A stretch of DNA of 48,852 nt from Candidatus Doudnabacteria bacterium (GTDB lineage Bacteria > Patescibacteriota > JABMPQ01 > JAGQLO01), in assembly GCA_020429185.1 (NCBI GenBank), contig JAGQLO010000006.1, forward strand, positions 1 to 48,852, read 5' to 3'. Both the position numbers and the translations under genes were made by a program. This document shows positions 10,701 to 17,902 of the stretch, piece by piece; the stretch's first letter is position 1; each line of letters starts with the position of its first letter. The notes under the pieces were generated by a model. It made no database searches and was not told the origin of the DNA. It worked only from the letters and a program-made list of their open reading frames with translations.

Positions 10701-11252
10701 TTACGCACGTTCGACGTATTCTCCTGTTTCCGTGTTAATGCGAATTTTCTCACCCTTCTTAATGAAGAGCGGGGCTTTGATGCGTAGACCAGTCGAGAGT
10801 TCGATTTCCTTGGTTCCACCTCCATCTGATGTGTCACCCTTTACTCCTGGTGGAGCTTCGACAACTTCGAGGACAATTTTTTGGGGAAGTTCTACGCTGA
10901 CAGGTTTTCCGTTGAATATGAGAATTTCCACATCTTCATTCTCTGGCATGTAGTCTGCAATGTCTTCAACTTGTTCTGCAGAAAGCTCGAACTGCTCAAA
11001 CGATTCTGTGTCCATGAAGGTGTAGTTGACACCGTCGTTGTAGAGATACGTTGCTGTGGAGTTTGCAAGATCTGCCTCCTCTGCTTTGTCGTTTCCTTGA
11101 TAGGTTTTGTCGATCACGGCACCGGTGACAAGGTGCTTGAGTTTTGTTTTGAGAATGGCTCCGCCTCGTCCCATTTTGTGGTGGTCGGAAGCGGTGACAA
11201 CGTAGGGTTCTCCATCATGAACAAGGCGAACTCCAACCTTGATGTCGGACAT
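10701..11252 (-). CDS. efp: Translation elongation factor P
   Basis: This 183-residue protein is EF-P, which relieves ribosomes stalled at polyproline. All three beta-barrel domains are recognisable: the N-terminal KOW-like domain (MSDIKVGVRLVHDGEPYVV), the middle OB domain (VNYTFMDTESFEQFEL) and the C-terminal OB domain ending in IRINTETGEYVERA. The loop that normally carries the modified lysine reads HHKMGRGGA, so an arginine sits at the tip. ATG 11252 is chosen; an in-frame extension upstream is Arg/Cys-rich and overlaps the NUDIX gene. It is the last gene of a three-gene operon with ychF and the NUDIX gene. Confidence 0.96.
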   Translation of the reverse strand: MSDIKVGVRLVHDGEPYVVTASDHHKMGRGGAILKTKLKHLVTGAVIDKTYQGNDKAEEADLANSTATYLYNDGVNYTFMDTESFEQFELSAEQVEDIADYMPENEDVEILIFNGKPVSVELPQKIVLEVVEAPPGVKGDTSDGGGTKEIELSTGLRIKAPLFIKKGEKIRINTETGEYVERA

Positions 11253-11281
11253 GTTTAACATACAAAGAGATTCAACAAGAA

Positions 11282-11818
11282 TTAAAACTGTTCTGGGCGG
11301 GGCGCAACCAATCCGGGTACGTCTGGGGGTTGTCCGCGTAAACAGGCTTTGTAGGCTCGCAACATTTCTGCATGGAGTTCGGTGAACGCTGTTTCGTCCA
11401 GAGAATCGAGTGCAGCCCAACGGGGATCAACACAGGTGTTGTCTTCTTGGAGTGTGGGTACAATGTTTTCTTGTGATGTGGGAGTACAAGTGAAACACAA
11501 GGAGATGGCCTGTAGCGGTTTTTTGTATTTGTGAAACGAGAAGAAATTTTCGATGACGTGGTAGAGCTTGTCTACCTTCACTTCAATGCCAGATTCTTCT
11601 TGTATTTCACGTACAACTGCCTGATGGGCGAGTTCTCCTTTGTCGATGCCTCCTCCGGGGAATACAAACTTTCCTGATTTGGCTACGGTTAGAATAAGAA
11701 CTTCATCTGCTGCGTTTTGTACAATTCCGTATGCTGCAGGTCGAAATACGAGGTCGCGTTTTGCCACAGTTCGTGTTCCACCCCCGTATGCCCAGCAGTC
11801 TCGTTTTGAGGAATCCAT
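11282..11818 (-). CDS. NUDIX hydrolase
   Basis: This 178-residue protein contains a complete NUDIX box (GGGIDKGELAHQAVVREIQEESGI at residues about 55-78), matching GX5EX7REUXEEXGU. The family cleaves nucleoside diphosphates linked to another moiety, using Mg2+ held by the REXXEE helix. The substrate cannot be told from the sequence. The surrounding fold (RPAAYGIVQN before the box, YKKPLQAISLCFTC after it) fits a short-chain NUDIX protein of the housekeeping type. It starts nine bases after the ychF stop and ends 29 bases before efp, so it is translated from the middle of the operon. Confidence 0.9.
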   Translation of the reverse strand: MDSSKRDCWAYGGGTRTVAKRDLVFRPAAYGIVQNAADEVLILTVAKSGKFVFPGGGIDKGELAHQAVVREIQEESGIEVKVDKLYHVIENFFSFHKYKKPLQAISLCFTCTPTSQENIVPTLQEDNTCVDPRWAALDSLDETAFTELHAEMLRAYKACLRGQPPDVPGLVAPRPEQF

Positions 11819-11827
11819 ATCAGGCGG

Positions 11828-12898
11828 TTATGCCCCATGATGGAAATGACAGACATCACCGTCGTTCATGACGTAGTCTTTTCCTTCCATGCGCATTGTT
11901 CCTGATTCTCGTGCTCCCTTTTCTCCGTTTCCGGCTACAAAATCTTCGTATCCGATAACTTCTGCTCGGATAAAGTGTTCTTCAAAATCGGAGTGAATGA
12001 CTCCCGCTGCTTCTGGAGCGAGCGCTCCCGTTTGTACGGTCCAGGCGCGCACCTCTTTTTCACCCGCTGTAAAGAACGTGAGAAGATCGAGGGTTGTGTA
12101 GGCAGTACGGATGAGGCGTGCAAGACCTGTTTCTGGCACACCCAACTCTTCCAGAAATGCTTTTGCTTCTTCTGGATCTAGCTCTGAAAGTTCTGCCTCT
12201 ACTTTTGCGCTGATTGGCACGAGTTCGCGACCGCCGCTTTCAAATTCTGGAGCTTGGTCGGAACGGTCTTCTGCGACGTTTGCCACAATAAACGATGGCT
12301 TTCGTGTGAGGAGTCGCACATCTTTGCAGGCTTCTTTTTGGTCATCTGAAAGCTTCACAGTTGAGGCATTTATACCGTCAGCGAGAGCTGTTTGAAATGC
12401 GCGAAGGGCTTCGGCACGATCTTTTGCTTCTTGTGCTCCACTTTTTTCGTCTTTTTCCGCCTTGTGTAGCATGGTTTCTACCGTACTCAGGTCGGCGAGT
12501 TGCAGTTCCGTTTCGATGGTCTCTAGGTCTTCTTTTGGATCTACCTTGTTGTTGACGTGCGTAATGTCTCCATCTTCAAAAAAACGGAGGACATGTGCGA
12601 TCGCATCCACTTCTCGAATGTGTGAAAGGAATTTGTTGCCGAGTCCTTCGCCTTTTGAAGCGCCTCGAACGAGTCCGGCGATGTCAACAAATTCGATTGT
12701 TGTTGGAAGGATTTGTTCCGGATTCACGATGTTCGCAAGTGTTTGAAGTCGTTCGTCTGGAACGGGAACACAGCCTACGTTTGGATCGATTGTGCAAAAC
12801 GGAAAATTCGCAGCATCGACTTGCTGCTTAGTGAGTGCGGTAAATAATGTGGACTTGCCAACATTTGGAAGTCCTACGATCCCAATTTTCAGGCTCAT
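11828..12898 (-). CDS. ychF: Redox-responsive ATPase YchF (Obg-like)
   Basis: This 356-residue protein is a YchF/OLA1 P-loop protein of the Obg group that binds ribosomes and hydrolyses ATP. The P-loop reads GLPNVGKST (residues 9-17) and the switch region [20 protein letters not shown] (around 72-91). A coiled-coil stretch follows ([19 protein letters not shown]). The C-terminal TGS-like domain begins about residue 270 ([17 protein letters not shown]) and ends [13 protein letters not shown]. Where most YchF proteins have NxxE for nucleotide specificity, this one has NVAED in the expected strand, consistent with ATP preference. First gene of the ychF-NUDIX-efp operon. Confidence 0.96.
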   Translation of the reverse strand: MSLKIGIVGLPNVGKSTLFTALTKQQVDAANFPFCTIDPNVGCVPVPDERLQTLANIVNPEQILPTTIEFVDIAGLVRGASKGEGLGNKFLSHIREVDAIAHVLRFFEDGDITHVNNKVDPKEDLETIETELQLADLSTVETMLHKAEKDEKSGAQEAKDRAEALRAFQTALADGINASTVKLSDDQKEACKDVRLLTRKPSFIVANVAEDRSDQAPEFESGGRELVPISAKVEAELSELDPEEAKAFLEELGVPETGLARLIRTAYTTLDLLTFFTAGEKEVRAWTVQTGALAPEAAGVIHSDFEEHFIRAEVIGYEDFVAGNGEKGARESGTMRMEGKDYVMNDGDVCHFHHGA

Positions 12899-12917
12899 GT
12901 GTTCAGATGATGGGCGA

Positions 12918-12946
12918 AGTGTAGGGGACGGCGCCTAAACGGGCAA
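12918..12946 (-). promoter_or_regulatory. ychF operon promoter
   Basis: On the minus strand TTGCCC (12941-12946) and TACACT (12918-12923) are separated by 17 bases. Transcription would begin about 13 bases before the ychF ATG. It faces away from the rpsF promoter. Confidence 0.55.
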
Positions 12947-12987
12947 GATGTGCTTGGATTTTGCTTGAAAATAAGCCTAAAACCCTC

Positions 12988-13016
12988 TTGACAGGAGCTA
13001 AAACATGGCGTACCTT
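12988..13016 (+). promoter_or_regulatory. rpsF-ssb-rpsR promoter
   Basis: TTGACA (12988-12993) is followed after exactly 17 bases by TACCTT (13011-13016). This places the transcript start near 13023, downstream of the in-frame ATG at 13005 and about 60 bases before the S6 start at 13086. The untranslated stretch could hold an S6:S18 feedback site, but no specific fold was confirmed. Confidence 0.65.
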
Positions 13017-13085
13017 TCTGTTTGGTCGTTTGCGGAGCACGACTCTGCAGAAACGGCCATTTTACGTAGTATTAACGAATCGGTG

Positions 13086-13694
13086 ATGACATACGAACTC
13101 GTCGCCATTCTCTCACCGAAGCTGTCTGACGATCAGGTCAAGGCAGAGCAGGACGCCTTCCGTTCCCTTATCGAGGGAGCAGATGGGAAGGTTCTGCGAG
13201 AGGATACCTGGGGTAAGCGAGAGCTTGCGTACCAGATTAAGCATCTCTCCCATGGGATGTATGTCCAAACAGACTTCGAGGCTGACTCGTCGTTCTTGGA
13301 CGAATTGAATAAGCAGCTTCGGCTGCGTGAAGAAGTTATTCGCTTCCTCATTCTAAAGAAAGAGAAGGGCTCTGGAACACTCTCTGACTTTACAGGTGTG
13401 AGCGAGGACGCTTCAGAGGAAGGTGAAGTATCAGCTCCAAAGACCACTGAGGAGGCTGTTGCCACACCAGATGTTCTTGAGGCATCGACGAAGGCTGAAA
13501 CGCCTGCGATCGACACCACTTCCGATTCCAAAGAAGAAGAGGTAGTCGAATCTACTTCCGACTCTGAGGAAGAGGAACAAGAAGCTCCTAAAGCTGAAAA
13601 GGCTGCTCCGGCTGAATCGAAAGCTGGAATGGAGGAACTCGATAAGAAGCTGGACGACTTGCTCGACAGTACTCTTGACGAGGAGGTAAAGTAG
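13086..13694 (+). CDS. rpsF: Ribosomal protein S6 with long acidic tail
   Basis: This protein binds S18 and 16S rRNA in the small subunit. The S6 fold spans the first 97 residues: MTYELVAILSPKLSDDQV, then WGKRELAYQIKHLSHGMYVQ and LRLREEVIRFLILKKEK. A Glu/Ser/Ala-rich tail of about 105 residues follows, making it twice the usual length. ATG 13086 matches the family N-terminus. An ATG at 13005 would add 27 unrelated residues and lies upstream of the likely transcript start. It is the first gene of the conserved rpsF-ssb-rpsR order. Confidence 0.93.
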   Translation: MTYELVAILSPKLSDDQVKAEQDAFRSLIEGADGKVLREDTWGKRELAYQIKHLSHGMYVQTDFEADSSFLDELNKQLRLREEVIRFLILKKEKGSGTLSDFTGVSEDASEEGEVSAPKTTEEAVATPDVLEASTKAETPAIDTTSDSKEEEVVESTSDSEEEEQEAPKAEKAAPAESKAGMEELDKKLDDLLDSTLDEEVK

Positions 13695-13720
13695 CGGAGC
13701 ATAGCTACTAACCGACAACT

Positions 13721-14179
13721 ATGGACCTCAACAAAGCACAAATCATTGGACGTCTCACACGTGATCCAGAGTCGCGATCGACTCCTGGCGGACAGCAGGT
13801 AGCAACGTTTTCTGTGGCAACTGGGTTTAGCTGGACAGACCAGCAAGGTCAGAAGCAGGAGCGAACGGAGTTTCACAATGTTGTTGCGTGGCGTAAATTG
13901 GCTGAAATCTGTTCTCAATACCTCACAAAGGGAAAGCAGGTGTACATTGAAGGACGCTTGCAGACTCGAAGTTGGGAAGGACAAGATGGCCAGAAGCGTT
14001 ACCGTACGGAGATCGTTGCAGACAACATGATTATGTTGGGTTCTGCTGGTGGAGCTCAGAATACAGCTTCTCAGGTGGCTCCTGTTGCTGCTGCAGCCGC
14101 TGTTGATTCTGCTCCTGTACAACAGGAACAAGATGCTTCGAGCAGTGACGAAATCAGCATCGAAGATATTCCGTTTTAG
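13721..14179 (+). CDS. ssb: Single-stranded DNA-binding protein
   Basis: This 152-residue protein coats single-stranded DNA during replication and repair. The OB fold covers residues 1-108 ([53 protein letters not shown]). A short Ala/Gln/Ser linker follows, and the protein ends in the acidic tip [10 protein letters not shown], the conserved SSB peptide that recruits partners such as exonuclease I and PriA. It sits between rpsF (26 bases) and rpsR (9 bases), the classic gene order. No clear Shine-Dalgarno is present, consistent with coupling to rpsF. Confidence 0.97.
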   Translation: MDLNKAQIIGRLTRDPESRSTPGGQQVATFSVATGFSWTDQQGQKQERTEFHNVVAWRKLAEICSQYLTKGKQVYIEGRLQTRSWEGQDGQKRYRTEIVADNMIMLGSAGGAQNTASQVAPVAAAAAVDSAPVQQEQDASSSDEISIEDIPF

Positions 14180-14188
14180 TCCCATTGC

Positions 14189-14428
14189 ATGCCAATTAAT
14201 CAAACTGTTCACCGTCGACGACCTCGCGTTCGTGGCTGCTATGTCTGCCATGAAAAGCTTGCGTCTGTTGATTACAAGGATGTGAACTTCCTGCGTCAAT
14301 TTCTTTCTACATACGGAAAGGTGATGCAGCGACGTCGCAGCAAGCTGTGTTCAAAGCACCAGCGAAATGTAGCTCTTGCTATCAAGCGTGCGCGCTACAT
14401 GGCGCTACTGCCATACACACTTCGCTAA
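14189..14428 (+). CDS. rpsR: Ribosomal protein S18 (cysteine-containing form)
   Basis: This 79-residue protein is ribosomal protein S18, the S6 partner in the small-subunit platform. The conserved core is clear: VDYKDVNFLRQFLSTYGKV and KLCSKHQRNVALAIKRARYM, ending ALLPYTLR. Two cysteines in CYVCHEK at residues 17-20 plus Cys and His in CSKHQR form the putative zinc-binding set of the C-plus S18 type known from actinobacteria and others. It ends the rpsF operon just before a hairpin terminator. Confidence 0.96.
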   Translation: MPINQTVHRRRPRVRGCYVCHEKLASVDYKDVNFLRQFLSTYGKVMQRRRSKLCSKHQRNVALAIKRARYMALLPYTLR

Positions 14429-14451
14429 TATACATCCCTTGTATAAGCGCA

Positions 14452-14482
14452 AAACGAGCCCATGAGGCTCGTTTGTGTTTGT
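14452..14482 (+). terminator. rpsF operon terminator
   Basis: AAACGAGCC (14452-14460) pairs perfectly with GGCTCGTTT (14466-14474), followed by a T/G-rich run, 24 bases after the rpsR stop. Confidence 0.8.
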
Positions 14483-14500
14483 GTGAAGGGAGCGGTATGA

Positions 14501-14509
14501 TGCTATATG
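14501..14509 (+). promoter_or_regulatory. Extended -10 promoter of the phosphatase-phosphomannomutase pair
   Basis: TG-C-TATATG is an extended -10 element 11 bases before ATG 14521, giving a leader of about five bases. This argues against the earlier in-frame ATGs at 14497 and 14500. Confidence 0.5.
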
Positions 14510-14520
14510 AAAGCTGCATA

Positions 14521-15351
14521 ATGGCTTTTGTTCGTTTCATGGATCTTGATATTCAACAGGCGGTCTTTGAAGGTGAAAACGCTCTTCGCTCAGTGCGGTC
14601 CTATTTGTGTGTACGTCATGGTGATGTACTTCAGGAGCCAAAAGGGGGCAAGGAAGTGGTTACCGAAGCTGATCGTTATGTTGAGCGATTGATACTGGAT
14701 CGTTTGCAAGCTGTCTTTCCTGACTGGCGCTATCACTCCGAAGAAAGTGGGGGCGATGTGGTTGCCGGCGAAGGATTGATGTGGGCATTGGATCCGATTG
14801 ATGGCACGACAAACTTTTCCTCCGGTCTTTCAGGGTTCGCTTCGATGCTTACCTTGTTCGATGGGGAGGAATTAATTGTGAGTCTTGTCTTCGATGCGGT
14901 ACACAATCGTATGTATCGCGCGATTAAGGGCGAGGGGGCCACGGTAAATGGCGATCCTATTCGCGTGTCTGATCGTCAGGCATTTGATCGGGCGCAGATT
15001 CTCTACGAGGTTGGGTATCTTCCAGGAGAACGCGAGTTTTTCTATAAGGTGTTTGAAACCGTAGGACAGAATGTACGCTCGTTCCGGCGTCTGGGTTGCT
15101 CAGGTCTTTCTGGTGCCATGATTGCGCAAGGAGGATTCGAAGCGTTGTTATCGTTTGGAACGCATCCGCTTCACGATGTTGCCCCCATTGCACTTCTTGT
15201 GCGCGAGGCGGGCGGGCTCGTGACGGACTTCAAGGGTCAAACGTGGCGCGCAACTTCCCCAACGCCACAGGTGTTACTCGCTGCCCCGCAGGTTCATGAA
15301 CAGCTTCTGACGTATATCACGTCTTCACTCAAAGAACAGTCATTTGTTTAA
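14521..15351 (+). CDS. Inositol monophosphatase family protein
   Basis: This 276-residue protein belongs to the inositol monophosphatase/SuhB superfamily of Mg2+-dependent sugar or nucleotide phosphatases. The metal-binding motifs are present: EES after WRYHS (near residue 78), the signature WALDPIDGTTNF (about 90-101), and the late motif HDVAPIALLVREAGG, where the usual WD is replaced by HD. Substrate cannot be fixed; fructose-1,6-bisphosphate, inositol phosphate and PAP are all handled by relatives. The start may be ATG 14521 or 14539. It precedes a phosphomannomutase gene by 15 bases, so a role in sugar-phosphate metabolism is plausible. Confidence 0.88.
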   Translation: MAFVRFMDLDIQQAVFEGENALRSVRSYLCVRHGDVLQEPKGGKEVVTEADRYVERLILDRLQAVFPDWRYHSEESGGDVVAGEGLMWALDPIDGTTNFSSGLSGFASMLTLFDGEELIVSLVFDAVHNRMYRAIKGEGATVNGDPIRVSDRQAFDRAQILYEVGYLPGEREFFYKVFETVGQNVRSFRRLGCSGLSGAMIAQGGFEALLSFGTHPLHDVAPIALLVREAGGLVTDFKGQTWRATSPTPQVLLAAPQVHEQLLTYITSSLKEQSFV

Positions 15352-15366
15352 CATGTTCACTATCTT

Positions 15367-16773
15367 ATGACAGCACTCAATCGAGGTATGTTCCGCATGT
15401 ATGATATTCGCGGGATTGTTGATGCAGACATCACCCCAGAAATTGCTGAGTTGATTGGGAAAGCGTGGGGTACGTATTTGATGCGCAAGGGTGTTTCTAA
15501 GGCGGTACTTGGTCGTGATAGCCGGGAAACATCTCCAGAGTACGCTGCCTGCGTTGCGAAAGGACTTCAGTCGACGGGTGTGTCTGTGACAGATATCGGT
15601 ATGGTGATTTCTCCTATGGAGTATTTCGCCGAGCGACATTTTGATGCCAATGGTGGCGTCATGATTACCGCAAGTCACAACCCTGCTGAATACAATGGAT
15701 TCAAGTTGAACTACAACAAGTCCTCTGTATATGGAGATGTTTTGCAAGAAGTTGCAGACATGATTGAGAAGGCTGATTTTGATGAGGTTGAAGAGCAAGG
15801 TGGGTACGAAGACAAGTCAACTGAGCTTGAGGAGGCCTATTTTGCCATGCTGAAAGAAAAGATTCAGCTCGAAAAGCCATGGAAAGTGGTTGTAGATTGT
15901 GGAAATGGAACGGCTGGCCCGTTTGCTCCTCGTGCGTTGCGCGGGTGGGGCTGTGAAGTGACCGAACTGTATTGCGATGTTGATCCTTCTTTTCCAAATC
16001 ATCAGCCTGACCCGGTAAAGGAGCAGTATCTTCAAGACTTGATTGCTAAGGTAAAAGAAGAAGACGCAGATTTGGGTATCGGGTATGACGGAGATGGTGA
16101 TCGTATCGGTGTTGTTGATCGAAACGGAAATATAGCTTGGGGCGATGATCTCATGATTTTGTATTTCGAGGAGGTCTTGAAGAACTATCCTGGCATGCGC
16201 AGTATCATCGAAGTGAAGTGTTCCCAGGCTCTGGTGGACATGGTCGAGAAGTTTGGTGGCAAGCCAGAGTTCTACAAGACAGGACACTCGCTCATTAAGG
16301 CTCGCATGAAGGAAATCGATGCGAAGTTTACAGGCGAGATGTCGGGTCACATGTTCTTCGCCGACGAGTTCTATGGCTATGACGATGCAATTTACGCAAC
16401 AGGTCGCTTGTTGCGCGCACTTGAACGAAAGGGGGTTGATTTGGCTGATGCGTTTGAGGGAGTGCCGGAGTATCATTCCACACCAGAGGTTCGTGTCGAA
16501 ACAACAGATGAAGCGAAGTTCCCGCTTGTTGAGAAAATTGTGAAGCATTTCAAGGAAGAAACAGACTTCGATGTAGAAGATGTTGATGGTGCTCGTGTTC
16601 TGTTTGGTGACGGGTGGGGACTTGTGCGCGCTTCAAATACGCAGCCTGCCATTGTGGTACGCGCTGAGGCTCAAACTCCTGAGCGGTTGGAAGAGTTTAA
16701 GAAGATGCTTGAAGAGCAGCTCGTTGCAGATCCTTCGATTAAGCATGTTGATTGGAGTGGGCGTGAAGGATAA
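15367..16773 (+). CDS. manB: Phosphomannomutase/phosphoglucomutase
   Basis: This 468-residue enzyme of the alpha-D-phosphohexomutase superfamily moves phosphate between C6 and C1 of mannose or glucose, feeding sugar nucleotides for envelope glycans. All four active-site loops are visible: the phosphoserine loop TASHNPAEYNG (near residue 101), the Mg2+ loop DGDGDR (near 243), the sugar-binding loop GEMSGHMFF (near 325) and the phosphate-binding loop RASNTQPAIVVRAE near the C-terminus. The length and the GEMSGH motif fit the dual-specificity PMM/PGM group. It is co-transcribed with the upstream phosphatase. The O-antigen-ligase-like gene at 41247 is a possible downstream user. Confidence 0.95.
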   Translation: MTALNRGMFRMYDIRGIVDADITPEIAELIGKAWGTYLMRKGVSKAVLGRDSRETSPEYAACVAKGLQSTGVSVTDIGMVISPMEYFAERHFDANGGVMITASHNPAEYNGFKLNYNKSSVYGDVLQEVADMIEKADFDEVEEQGGYEDKSTELEEAYFAMLKEKIQLEKPWKVVVDCGNGTAGPFAPRALRGWGCEVTELYCDVDPSFPNHQPDPVKEQYLQDLIAKVKEEDADLGIGYDGDGDRIGVVDRNGNIAWGDDLMILYFEEVLKNYPGMRSIIEVKCSQALVDMVEKFGGKPEFYKTGHSLIKARMKEIDAKFTGEMSGHMFFADEFYGYDDAIYATGRLLRALERKGVDLADAFEGVPEYHSTPEVRVETTDEAKFPLVEKIVKHFKEETDFDVEDVDGARVLFGDGWGLVRASNTQPAIVVRAEAQTPERLEEFKKMLEEQLVADPSIKHVDWSGREG

Positions 16774-16798
16774 GTCCTCAGTGTAGTGTTCTGCCGAA

Positions 16799-16833
16799 TA
16801 AAAAAAACCGCCCCTCGGGGCGGTTTTTTTTGA
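16799..16833. terminator. Bidirectional terminator between manB and trpS
   Basis: AACCGCCCC and GGGGCGGTT flank a two-base TC, with eight A on one side and eight T on the other. It ends manB on the plus strand and trpS on the minus strand. Confidence 0.92.
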
Positions 16834-16839
16834 AGAGAA

Positions 16840-17832
16840 TTATCGGAGTCCCACTTCTTTTGAAACCGTTTCGAGCGTTTGGTTTGCAACCGCGTTTGCG
16901 CGCATTGCTCCTTCGGCGAGGAGAGCGTCGATCGCATCTGTATCTGCGAGCAATGCTTGTGCGCGTTCGCGAATCGGGGCAATGGTTTCAACAACCGCAT
17001 CAGCTAACGCGGACTTAAAGTCGCCATATCCTTTTCCTTCGAATCGCTGTTCGATGGCTTGCGTAGTTGTGTCTTCGAGTGCCGCGAACAATTCAATCAG
17101 ATTGTTGAGCGCGGGTTTGTTCTCACCGCCCTTCACTTCTTCTCCTGAATCAGTGACGGCTCGCATCACGTTTTTGCGTAATGTGTCGTCATCTGCCAAG
17201 AGTGGGAGAGTGCCTTTTGGATCATCGTCACTCTTCGACATTTTCTGTTCTGGGTGCGATAGCGACATGACACGTGCACCAAGTTCTCCTGCAAAGCGTT
17301 CTGGGATCGTGAACAACTCTTTGTTGTATGTGTTGTTGAACTTCTTTGCGAGGTCGCGTGCAAATTCCAGGTGCTGCACTTGGTCGTCGCCAACAGGAAC
17401 AAGGTTTGCTTGATAGAGCAAAATGTCGGCGGCCATTAAGATCGGATACGAGAAGAGTGCGAGATTTACTCGCTCCGCACCTCCTTTCGCTGCTTTGTCC
17501 TTGAATTGTGTCATGCGCTCGAGGTCTCCCATTTTGGAGCGCGAAGACAAGATCCACATGAGCTGTGTATGTGCTGGTACATCGGATTGCGCGAAGATGG
17601 CACTCTTTGCGGGATCGATTCCGGCTCCCACATAGAGTGCAGCTACTTCACGTACTTTTTGTCGAAGGGTTTCAGCGTCATCGATTGTGTCGAGCGCATG
17701 AAGGTCAACAAGCATGAAGAACGTTTCGTGTTCTCCAGAGTTTTGAAGCTCGACCCATTGTTTGAGGGCTCCGAGATAGTTTCCAATGTGAAGATCGCCA
17801 GAAGGACGAACGCCAGAGAGAATTCGGGACAT
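16840..17832 (-). CDS. trpS: Tryptophanyl-tRNA synthetase
   Basis: This 330-residue class I enzyme charges tRNA-Trp. The HIGH-equivalent motif is GDLHIGNYLGAL (residues 12-23) and the KMSKS motif KMSKSDDDPKG lies near residue 197. DLHALDT and SDVPAHTQLMWIL are typical for bacterial TrpRS. Length matches the family. It reads in the same direction as the RNase J gene, 70 bases behind it, and shares a bidirectional terminator with manB. No strong promoter was recognised in that gap, so co-transcription with rnj is possible. Confidence 0.97.
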   Translation of the reverse strand: MSRILSGVRPSGDLHIGNYLGALKQWVELQNSGEHETFFMLVDLHALDTIDDAETLRQKVREVAALYVGAGIDPAKSAIFAQSDVPAHTQLMWILSSRSKMGDLERMTQFKDKAAKGGAERVNLALFSYPILMAADILLYQANLVPVGDDQVQHLEFARDLAKKFNNTYNKELFTIPERFAGELGARVMSLSHPEQKMSKSDDDPKGTLPLLADDDTLRKNVMRAVTDSGEEVKGGENKPALNNLIELFAALEDTTTQAIEQRFEGKGYGDFKSALADAVVETIAPIRERAQALLADTDAIDALLAEGAMRANAVANQTLETVSKEVGLR

Positions 17833-17902
17833 AGAATGCAGATCACTGAGTTGGCTTCTTGTGCACGTTTGCTGTGCGCAAGTTCATACTGCCAATAGCG
17901 TA

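Noticed and set aside
13005-13085. Longer S6 start at ATG 13005
   Set aside because: It lies upstream of the expected transcript start and adds residues not found in S6.
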